The notes under the pieces: generated by a model
Databases searched by the model: none
What the model saw: only the letters and a program-made list of their open reading frames with translations
What the model was told of the DNA's origin: nothing
Assembly (NCBI GenBank): GCA_943737045.1
Contig: CALSFV010000020.1
Coordinates: 558,001 to 622,000 of the forward strand
Reading direction: 5' to 3'
Length of the DNA: 64,000 nt
From: Parapristionchus giblindavisi
Taxonomy: Eukaryota > Nematoda > Chromadorea > Rhabditida > Diplogasteridae
Part shown: piece by piece, positions 26,828 through 38,400 of the stretch
Position numbering within the stretch: position 1 is the stretch's first letter
Layout of the letters: each line of letters starts with the position of its first letter
Position numbers and translations under genes: made by a program

Positions 26828-29800
26828 ATGCATTCATATTCAGCTTCGATGCCTAAATTGAAGCATGAGGATCTTGAGAGAGATCTATCCAACAGCGAAT
26901 ACACGAAAAAAGAAGATATAGGCGCATCAACAGTGGTCCTGCACGAGTCGAAGGCCTTGAAGGCTTACGGTTGGTTAACAAATAACATCCATTAATTGGA
27001 AAAATGTCTGGGTTCTCTGGAAAAAAATCTAACCAAAATAATATGTTCTTTAGGCAGATCTGGAAAGTTCTTAGTGGGACAAAAGTGTTCGGTTAAATAT
27101 TTTTTACTCATTGAGTTATATCTTCCAGAGAATGCACTGTTCGGCTATCTGGAAAGGATAATTAGCCTCTACGACTCACGCGTATCCAACGACATTCTGT
27201 CTGAGGTACAGATATAGTAGTACTAGTATATAATATTTTCTGACCATAAGCGAGTGCTGATTGTTTCAGTTTCTCGTTGCTCAATTCTACTATGTTCTTT
27301 CGACATTTGGATTAAAGACTACAGGTTTGTGCCACCGCTTTAAGATTATGGTCTTTATTTTACATTATACAATTCATTTTCCATGTTCAGATGAGGATTA
27401 TAATGGATGTGTTAACACTTATCAATTCGCCATGGTCAATTTTAATGGAGTCGACACTGAATTGGATATAGGACAAATGTAAGCTATTTCCACATTATTT
27501 CTGCTGCTTGTTTCACTATTAATTTATGTGTTTCTCAAATTTACAAAAAGAAAAGAAAAACAAGGAGTTTTATGTGTTCTTATTTTCTTTTCGCAACTTC
27601 TGACCAATTTAACAATAAGTACTCTAGCAAGGAATTCAGATTGAAGCACTTTTCGATGATGGAACGTTCACTGAATGATTTTCTCCATATCAAGTTCGGA
27701 TTGGCCGCTGCGAATTTAAACGTTAGTCTTAGTTTCATTTCTATGAATTGAAAATAAGGTGCATTTGATCAAAGATACTGTAAACGGAAAGTGTGGTTGA
27801 TCGATATTTACAAAGTTGATAATTGATTATCTTTTCAGATCAACCCTCAATCCCAAACATATGTGTTCAAGTAAGCCATCTTTTATTATTTTGTTTATAA
27901 AAAATATGACATGGATGATATTATATCGTGGAAATGAGTCGAGAATAAACTAATGTTTAGCCAGATGAAATGATCGTAATCATGATTATTTGTCTTGCAG
28001 TCTATTGAATACTCTGAACACAATGTTGACTGAACGACGTTGGTCTGATCTTGGATCGTTTCTTAGTGAGATATTTCAAGTATTGATTTTCTTTAATTGA
28101 TCAATAGACCTTTATTTCTTCTGCAGAAGGCAAGTCTGTGCGCAGAATAAAATCGTTTTCACTCGCCCGACTATAAATATAGCTCGGTTTGCACAATTCT
28201 ACGAACAATGTTCGAGCTTTTTATTGCTGTAATCGATTCATTACAATATATCCGGTTGAAATCAGTTGAAATTAAAGTATTTATGTAAATGTGCATTCCT
28301 AAACATTCGGGAACCATTGTCCTTTTTACATCTGAAAAATATTGGCTTCATTGATCGATCGGCTAAGATATTCTCATTGTAGATAATCTGGACATACTTC
28401 GATATGCTCCTCGACTGGACGAGACACGATCATTCGCTAAGGTTAACTCGAAGTCGATTTATCGTGAGAAGGTCTACCAGTATAAGTAAGTAATATTTCA
28501 TTTTATTATTCTTATTTTGTAATAATAATGATTATTACTATTATTTTGATAATCATGTTAATCATACATTAGTTATTTGTATTCAATTGAATATACTTTG
28601 TAAGACTAGAAAGGACACGAAGGGAGTAATGAAAAAAGTATTTATGCGATCGTTTCAATTGAATTCATTTGCCATGAATATTACTAGTTATTCTACCTTT
28701 TCATCTCTGATTTTGGACTAATATTGATTATATTGATTGATTATATTTACCAATATTGAATATTTTAGAATCGAACGCCTTCTCGCCCATGATACCATAC
28801 CTGTAGCGCATATTATATGGAAAGCGGCTTCCTTGAGAATTCTCCAGCAGCAGGTAAATTATTGACTGTTGATATGAAAGTGTGCATTTTGTTTTCATTT
28901 AAAAAAATCGAAATATACAAAATATTTTATATTGAGAGCATTGTTCTTTAGGTCTCGCGTGAGTACAAAAGTTCTCAATTAGTAGACATACTGAGAAGAT
29001 TGATTGCTAATTCAATGTGGCCTCAACAATTTCCCTACTACTATGATATATGTAAGCTTATTCGCATAATTTTATATTAAGCAATATGTGGAACAGATGT
29101 GAAATAGGCCTTGTGGATTTATCCTAAATATAATGGATAATTCAATCACCCATCTTTTTAATCACACAGCGTTTTTAAAGCACATGGAGAGCGGTCATTG
29201 AAAACTTTGTGAAATGCCGAAAATACAAAATGATGTACTGCAATCGTCCGTGTTCGCTACCATGACCGGTCTCGAAACGATGTGAATCATGTTATTTATA
29301 ATTTAATTAATTTAATTATTTTTAAAATTTGAGTGAATGAGGCGGTTGCAATGTTGATATCTCTCGATGAATGTGCGATGATTCGTTACCTGATCGAACT
29401 CGACCTGTTGTATCTACAAAAGAAGCAAATGAACAATAAGGTATTTCTGATCGATTAAATAAATATTACTGTATTTTGATAGATAATCAATCAATAATCC
29501 TATCATTATTCAGAGTATGGCAATGTATGAGTCGTACAAGCTACTTGCACAAGCATGGCTATGGATAGACGATCAGAGAACGCTCGAAGGTACGGTAGAT
29601 AAATCGATATTCATTCAATTATTGATTTCTATTTTAGGAATCAGAGATCCAGGTATGGACTTGGTGAATGATTTGATGAGTGTGGCTGTTCGAGAAGGAC
29701 CAAAGGGCGTTGTGTTCGTGCTAGCGGCCATCAAGGGATGGAATAAGATTGCTGCTATAGAGAATGATACATTGTCAGTTGTGATCTTTGATCTTTTGTT

Positions 29801-30916
29801 ACGTCGATTTCTTCATGTTTTGATCCAGAAATACTAAATTTGGTCATACATTCTTTGTTTGACTCGAGAAATATTGTTCATCTATAATGCAGTCGCGCTG
29901 TCGTAGAGTGATAATTGCATATTTGGGTATGTTTTATGAAAGGGATACTAGCCATGGAGTATTCCTGATTTTCTGGTCGTTGTTCTCATTCAATCTATTT
30001 TTCTAACGTCTGAGCATGGTAATACAATAATAATACCCTCGCGTGAGAATTATCGATTTATTTTTAGAATAATTATTGATTAGCAATCATTGTATATTAC
30101 AGTATGGATCATCTATCTGAGTACGCGGTTAGCTGTCCACTCGCAGTGCGTCCAGTCGCTGCTCAATTCAAGGAGTACGGTATGGAGAAGGAGGCGAATG
30201 TATTGATCGATAAGGTACCGTATCTGCCTCTTTTGCTATGAATTTGGAATCAGAGTGATGTTTCTGACTGACCATTGAGAATTCTGGCCTGATTATCATT
30301 CTTCCACCATTTTTGTGAAATAATAATCATTGGGTTCATTATTTTGTCTAAATTGTAACATAAATGTTATATACAAACAATAATATTATAATAATATCAC
30401 GATTGCAGATTATTCGTCCTGATTCGTCAATTCATCCATCCGATCCCATATGGTTGGAATGGGCTGATATGAGAATGGAAAAGTACGGTAGAACAACTCA
30501 GGTAATCAATATCGATTTATTGATTTTTTGTTCACATTTCTATTCTTTGTAGAACTGCAACGAGATTGCTCAAGCGATGTTGTTGTTCTTGGATTACGGT
30601 AGCAACCGCGATTGTGTCCGTGCGTGGACTTTACTGGATAAAGCTCTTAAAGGGGTACGGTATTTGGAAACTATTATTGATTGGTATTATTGAATATTAT
30701 TAATCGATGTACTTACAGTGTGATGAGCTTCGATTGTTCGATTGGTGGGAGGATCGAAGTGATTGGTGGATCGATTTTCATACGGTAGAAATGGGCAAGA
30801 AAGGATCAAAGAGAAGAACCAGCGCCTTAGCTAGAATATTGAGTAGTGTGTCTCAGACTATTTCAACAATCAGTAATAATAATGGTAATAATGTAGAGTT
30901 GTCGTCGAATTATTAG
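26828..30916 (+). CDS. Unrecognised 562-aa protein, 18 exons
   Basis: Exons: 26828-26969, 27054-27091, 27131-27205, 27270-27324, 27391-27478, 27640-27721, 27839-27870, 28001-28065, 28383-28485, 28769-28853, 28952-29051, 29334-29440, 29514-29589, 29638-29773, 30103-30214, 30409-30501, 30553-30654, 30719-30916. All phases agree, 1689 bp to TAG. The protein is mostly helical by composition, with segments such as HFSMMERSLNDFLHIKFG, LLNTLNTMLTERRWSDLG, LISLDECAMIRYLIELD and PIWLEWADMRMEKYG. Near the end is a striking LFDWWEDRSDWWIDFHTVE, then a basic GKKGSKRRT and an Asn/Ser-rich tail. There is no signal peptide or membrane segment. It could be an alpha-solenoid or PPR-like protein, but I do not recognise it. 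Exon 12 uses a TTTGAG acceptor chosen by phase; the boundary of exon 3 is less sure. Confidence 0.7.
28125..28185. repeat. Truncated copy of the 23107 MITE
   Basis: AAGGCAAGTCTGTGCGCAGA and TCGTTTTCACTCGCCCGACT match the right end of the element at 23107-23299. The terminal CCACCTATG is degraded to CCGACTAT. It lies in intron 8 of the 562-aa gene. Confidence 0.6.
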
Positions 30917-32407
30917 CGCCAAGTTGATTTGAAAGTGCTTTGTTTTGAGTTGCATCGTTGATTTTTAGCTATGTATACACAGAAATTGTATATTCTGATG
31001 TACCAAATAGTGGCATACTGGTGTACGGTATACGATATACAAACATTAGTGCCTTTTTGTAAAGCTGTAGCTCTGTGAACCTTTAGCACAATTTGTAGCA
31101 GTATTCTGTAGGAGTTAGGGTCAGGTCAGGATTAACGTTGTTTTTTTTTTTAGATAGATGTGCTTTATTCTAATTTGACCATGCTGCGCCCCGCTACATA
31201 CTTGATTAGTGCTGAAAATTGATCTCTGAAATGTTATCACTTATCACTAACATCATGACCATCGTTATCACCATGTTTATCATTCTCCGTACGCTCGATT
31301 ACTACATAATTTTCTGCACTATTCAAGTATTTAGCATGGTTGAAATAGTATAAAGCAGCTTTTTTCCCCAAAATAGTACAAAAATCAGGGGAAAATTGGA
31401 GGGTCCCTCTTATATATTTGTTGTTATCCGTTGTTATTGCTCGTTGTTACGTTTTGATCTCATTGTAATAATATTTGATCATTCATTCTTACTGCTTATG
31501 TATATAATTTCGATAAAATATATAGTTTACATTATCCATTGAACATGTAATATTAAATGGTAAATAAATTTATTTAATTTCAAATAATTAGTATTTGATT
31601 GTATAAAATTTTCGTTTAATATCTGCTCGTTCGCGTATTTTATAGGCTTCCTGATTTAGGAAGATAAAGTTATTGACTATTTTTTAAAATTAATTTTAAT
31701 TCATTTACGAAAAATATATGAATCGCAAACTGACTTCGTGCGTGGTGTGCGCCTACCGTATACCTATTTTCTTTCTCTGCCTTTCAAGTCTCTCACTCTC
31801 TCTCCTTTGTCGTCGGCGCACTCGTTCTTGCTTGATTTCCGTTGAATTTGCACTTATGCCTTGTTAGTTTTCAAGGTTTTGCCCTTATAGTCTGTCTGGG
31901 ATCGATACAGAGACTAATTACATATATCGACTTCTCGAATTCAACTAAAAATTGCTCGAGAGCAGTGACCGTTTGTCAGCGTGATTTAGTTCAAGGGATG
32001 TGGTCTGTCACTTGGAGGTTATCACTGTCTCTCATGACACTCGACTATTAGCCGGGTAAATTGCGTTGTAGTATTCAAGGATACTCTTCATCTTACTTAC
32101 TTCTTGTGTCTCACTTCTTCTCCTTCTTCTTCTCTCTTTTAATCGATCGTCGCACTATAGATCAAGAAGGCCCTTCACCTCATCTACAGACCACAGAACA
32201 GCTCTTCCATAGCTCAAATTGATTGGGATTGAATTAGTTGTCTACGTTTCTTGTCTAGACTAGATATTTTTTAAACATTTTCTATCTTTTCGTTTGTTTG
32301 AAGCGGTTCATTATTCTTTGAGTCGATTCTCGCATGGACATGTTCGTACCTCATTTATTTGCTCACAATTATTGATTGACTGGTGAAATTTTAATTTCAG
32401 GTCGTTA
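30917..32407. other. Intergenic, upstream region of cul-3
   Basis: Contains the 3' end of the previous gene and the cul-3 promoter/5' UTR. A pyrimidine-rich stretch (TCTCTCACTCTCTCTCC, 31789-31805) lies about 600 bp before the start. The open frame at 31842-32051 is unsupported. The cul-3 start codon follows an acceptor (TTTCAG at 32395-32400), so an upstream non-coding exon or a trans-splice site is likely. Confidence 0.5.
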
Positions 32408-35400
32408 ATGAATCGCGGCGGTGCTGCCGTGAACAACGGCGGGGGAAAGATGCGGATCCGAGCTTTTCCTGTTAGTTATAAATTTGCAGTATTATATCAC
32501 TGCGATAACTTTGTTCCTCGTGTTCCGTACATATTCCGATCACTATTCGAAACGGTATACTTGATAGCCATACAATATTCCTGTTCTGACCCGTTGCGAA
32601 GGTTCTGTCTGGCTTTATATTGCGCAATAGCTTTAATGCACTGTTACATTTGCCTTACGTGCCTACGCCGTAACCCCCTCCGCCGCGTCGGAGAGGCGAC
32701 GGAGGGGGTTACGGCGTAGGCACGTAAGGCAAATGTAACAGTGCATAACTCTTATCTTAGCAATTATGTACGAGAATCATACGTGGGCGGCATTGCCGCT
32801 AGCGGCAATACCCACCCGATTTTGGCACCAAACCCACCCGATTTAGCCAAAATTCACTGAAAAATTGACAACGATTTGGGCAAAATTCACTCGAAAATGA
32901 GATTCCTGTGTCAAACCTACCCGATTTTGGCACCCGACCCACCCGATTTTCATTTCCAGCGGCAATACCCGCCCATGTATGACGAGAATAGTATTGATCG
33001 AAATAGATTGTAATGAAACTTCGGGGTGAGGACTTGGATATATTTTCAGGTTTGGTAGTTTGTAGTTTGAAGTCTGATATTGTAGACTGCGATGGATGAA
33101 GCGTATGTGGAGCAGATTCTGACGATGCTTCAGGGAGCGATCAAAGAGATTCAGAGAAAGAACAACGGAGGCCTATCATTCGAAGAATTGTACAGAAATG
33201 CTTATACCATGGTCAGTTTGTAGTTTGTAGTTTACTCACTGAAAATCTTGCTATGAAATCGCTTTAAAGACCGAGTTTTCACCTTGTTAATGCCGGAAAT
33301 GTATTTTGACCCCCATTTGTATTTTTATCAATGAAACTAAAAGATGACATGATTACCGTGAATTGTTTAGGTTCTGCACAAGCATGGAGAGAGACTGTAC
33401 AACACACTTCGTGATTCCGTACGCGACCATCTCAAAGTTAACGTAAGTCGATGATTTATTGATTTATTTTGATATATTGATTATTTATTTAGATTCGCAA
33501 ACGCGTTGCTAGTTCGATGGATGGACGTTTCCTGGAGGCTCTGAACGAATCATGGGCCGACCATACCACTGCCATGGTAAGATTCACTGACAAGGGAGCT
33601 CTGTGGTCTTGTCTTGGCCATATGAGAAGGCACTATCATGACTAGATTAAGTTCTTGATGGTGATCACGAATCTCTTTTTAGGGCTGCCTAGACGACCTG
33701 AGTTTCGAGAAAATCGATATTGAAATTCCGAGGCTCAATTCGAAAATTTTCGGGGAGTAGTGCACAAACATTTCGTATGAGTTGGTGAACTCATCTATCA
33801 ACCTTCGAAGGCACGACCTGTGTAGTGTAGTGGATAAGGTGTCCGCGTTAGATTTTGACTGTCACTGGTTCGATCCCTCTTGCAGAACTTCTCTTTTGCT
33901 GATTTTCTTTATGTCAAGATGAAACATCAAAAACATTTTTTTTAAACATCAAGCAAAACATCGAGATCAAAGATCATTCTTTGTGTGTCCAAGATGTAAG
34001 AATCGCTTTTCTTTTGATCATTTTGTTGTTAAAGAACGCGCACGCACACACACACAAAGAATGATCTTTGATCTCGATGTTTTTTTATGTTTTGCTTGAT
34101 GTTTTAAAAAAAATGTTTTTTGATGTTTCATCTTGACATAAAGAAAATCAGCAAAAGAGAAGTTCTGCAAGAGGGATCGAACCAGTGACAGTCAAAATCT
34201 AACGCGGACACCCTATCCACTACACTACACAGGTCGTTGCTTCGGAGGATGATAGATGAGTTCACCAACTCATAGGAAATGTTTGTGTACTATCCCCCGA
34301 AAATTTTCGAGTTGACCATCGGAATTTCAATATCGATTTTCTCGAAACTCAGGTCGTCTAGGCAGCCCTAAAAAGAGATTCGTAATCACCATCGACAACT
34401 TAATCTAGTCATGATAGTGCCTTCTCATGTGGCCAAGACAAGACCACAGAGCTCCCTTGTGAGCATATCTATGATATTGACTTATCTATGAGGCGGCTGA
34501 AACACGATTCGGACTGGTTCATCCATCCTAATTCTGTGTTGTTCCCGCATAACATATTATGCTGGAATTCCCATAAGACTAATTATGAATAAGCCCCTTC
34601 TTTTATAATACAATGACAGCAGTACATTCGAGATTATTAATAGTAATTTATATAATAATAATATGATTGTAGGTGATGATTCGTGATATCTTCATGTACA
34701 TGGATCGTGTTTACGTTGAACAACAGAAGTGTGAGCCCGTCTACACTCTTGGAGTGGGAATATTCAGGTAAATATACCCGAAATATTATACGTAATTTAG
34801 ATATTATCCTTGTATTTCCAAGAAACCCGATCTCATTATATATTGTATGTGTGAGAAATGACATCACACTGGCAGCAAGCTCTCTCATATTTGAGCTGTA
34901 GGTTATCTAAGGCGGTAGAAATAGTGAAGCATCAATCACGTGTGAGATTGGCATATCTATGCTATGCTTGAAACACGATTTCGTCTGGCTCATTCATCAT
35001 AATTCTGTGTCATCCCTGCATAACATATAGATAGTAACTTATTGTTAGTTAGCTTACTCAAATCCCCGTTAGCAACTCGAGCGATAGGTTATTCTAAAAC
35101 GCTTCTTTTTGAGAGAGTTTGGAGTAAGCTAACCTCTCTATGGTGGTCCAGTGACAACCTATCTCTAAGAAGAGAACTTGCTGAGACTTGCACTTGATTT
35201 AGGAATTAGGAACAACAAAAGTATCATTTGGAACTTTTTTCTCGCCTTTACCTGGATGTATCCGTACCATATCATCTATCTCGTTTCTGCCCATATATTG
35301 AGCCAATATATTGATTGATATTAATTGACAGAGATGAGATTGTGCGTCAAGATCGCGTGAGTGAACATCTTCGCAAGGAACTTCTCTCGATGATTGCAGA

Positions 35401-38400
35401 AGAACGAGCTGGTGTATCGGTCAATTGGTGAGTGGTGACAATTACCATATATAATACGAAGGTCATATTGCACCATAATGACTATGGTATCTTTCAGGAT
35501 GGGCATCAAGAACGCTTGCCAGATGCTTGTAGCACTCGGAGTGAACAATAAAGATGTAAGATTACGATATCGATCAGGATTATCGATTGGTTCGTGTTCA
35601 TTATTGATTGATATTTCAGGTGTACGAATTGGACTTTGAACAGCCTTTCCTCAAAGAGACAGCTGAGTACTATCGCGCTGCCAGTCAGAAGTTTCTCGAA
35701 GAGAATTGTGCCAGTGTCTATGTCAAGAAGGTATACGGTACTTTTTGGACTATCACAAACTGATCAATCGATATTTGTAGGTAGAGCAGTGTTTGAACGA
35801 GGAAACTGATCGTGCCAAGAGATATCTGGACCCGGCTACCGAGAAGAAACTGCATGCGGTGAGTGAAGGGGAGTGATTTGTGAGATGTATACGCGGAATA
35901 TAGAACATAAAGAGAAGACTGGGCTAACTGCGAAATAATCCTTAATCTATAAAGTACGGTATCCTACGATATACGGTAACTATAAAGTACGATATCTTGA
36001 GCAGATAACTATAAACTAGAATGTATGATAGCTAAGTGAGTCTTCTGTCGTATGCGCTATGCTTTGATCTTTGTCTAATCTCTGTTCGTGTACACTACTA
36101 TACATGATTGATTTGTAGGTACTCGAAGATGTGCTCATCACGACTCATATGCAGACTGTGGTGGATATGGAGAATAGTGGACTGCAACGTATGATGGAGG
36201 ACGACAAGGTACGGTATTGATTGATTTTATCGATTTTTTTGAAATTTATTGATTAATTATTCATTTTAGGTTGAGGATATGCGCCACATGTATCTGCTGC
36301 TAAGACGTGTTGAGCATGGACATAACGTAATGACGACATGCTTGAGCAAGTTCGTCTCTTTTCTTCCCTAAAACATTTAAATTATTTAATTTTTTTGTGC
36401 TGGATTGGGTGAAGGATAAGTGATTATAATCCTAATTATGTTTATACTATTCTACATAGGTCGAATAGCTACGTTGCCGATTTTTCAAAATGCGGCCAGG
36501 TTTTCAAAAACATGTCCCAAAATTCGGCCACGCTTCGTAGTTTGTAACGTACTTTTCCACCTATGTTATTCTCGTCGATTCATGCACTCGTATCGATAAC
36601 ACGTATAATTTTGTCCATTTTCAGTTATCTTCGTAAGATTGGTGAGAAGTTGGTAGATGAAGTGAAGGGTGTGAATGCATCATCCAATGGTCCTGATGAG
36701 GGAGGATCAGGAGGGGGCGGAGCCAAGAATCTACCTGTACCTGTACGATTCATTCAAGAATTGATTGATCTCAAAGATCGATTCGATCACTTCCTCAAGG
36801 TAATCAATATTGGTTCATGGATACAGTATCCAACTTGATGATGACTGTTGCAGGACGCGTTCCAAAACGACGCAGCCTTCAAGAACAAGATCCAGTCAGA
36901 CTTTGAGTACTTCTTCAACAAGAATAGGTTAGTTTTTTAAAGTTTATTTGTTATATATTTTTTTATTATTAAAAAATATTGTTGTATTATGTTGAATATT
37001 TTGTGAATTCCAGACGCAGTCCCGAATTCCTCTCACTTTACATTGATGATAAGCTGAAGAAGGGACAAGGACAGAAGGGAGTAAGAACTTACTATTTTCG
37101 TTATTTTCATATTTGAACACATTCATACATTTTCGGCTCCCTTCGGATTTTTATAAATGTAGTGGGTCGATCTAGAAAAATCGGTATTTTTCGCTTAAAT
37201 TGTAATCTTTCGCATAAAAAATGAGGTTTATATGGTGGGTCGATCCTGAAAATGAGCCATATACAGTGGGTTGATTATCACACTGTAAGGGTATGAAATT
37301 GTATGAACACATTCACTTTCGCTCTTTAAAGCTCCTAAACGTCCCGGTTGGGAGAGTAGACATGTGGCATATTCTTCTCGCATTTTTGTTGCGATTTCAG
37401 TTATGAAACCATGGTAGTTGTTAAACCAATGAATATAATTTTGATTGTGCTTGATTTGATCAATAAGTTGAATAAATAAAACATACAAATAATATAAATA
37501 AATAGTAAATTAAATTGTCATTCTAGATGACTGACAATGAATTGGAGTCGATGTTGGACAAGTCGATGGTACTCTTCCGTTTCCTCTCTGAGAAGGACGT
37601 TTTTGAGAAGTATGTGAAGCATGATTATGCCCTATTACGATTGATTTTGTTTAGTGATTGTGACAATCAATGATTGATTTTGCTTTATAGATATTACAAG
37701 CAGCACGTGGCCAAACGACTTCTATTGGATAAGAGTGTATCGGATGATGCTGAGAAACAAGTACGTAATATTGTGTAAATTATTATTATTATTGTCATAC
37801 ATTGGCGAGGTACAGGGAAGCTAGTTGCTACAATGGAATAATGATAATGTAATGAAGTTATGATAACTTATAATAATACGTTTTAAGCTACACGTTATAA
37901 TGAAGTTCTTATTAAAACTTACGTATATCTTGACGTTTGATTATTTTTAAACTGGGAACTCTTTGGCCATCGTTGGAAATAGATTAGTCGCCATCATCAA
38001 CGATTATAGTTCTAATGAAGATATGATCTGTTTGTAGATGATAACAAAGCTGAAGACTGAGTGTGGTTGTCAGTTCACTCTTCGTCTCGAGAGCATGTTC
38101 AAGGATAAGGTTCAGTTTTATTAGTGTTAATTATTATTATTTATTTTATTATTAATATTAATAGTATGGTTATGCCTGGTCATGAGCATTTATAATTCAG
38201 GAGATCTGGGGCACTCTCAACACGAACTTCCGAGAGTACTGTAACACTGTGAGTATTGATTATTTTAATTATTACTCCATCCAATTTTTTCACTGGTTAA
38301 TATTACATATATTGCCGTCACATGTGCAATAATATTCGTGTTTCTTTGGTTACCATTATATGATAATAATAATTATTATTATTATTGCTATATTATTAAT

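Noticed and set aside
29164..29210. Alternative exon FLKHMESGH after CACACAG in the 562-aa gene
   Set aside because: It hits a stop after ten codons; the TTTGAG acceptor at 29333 keeps phase and continues the protein.
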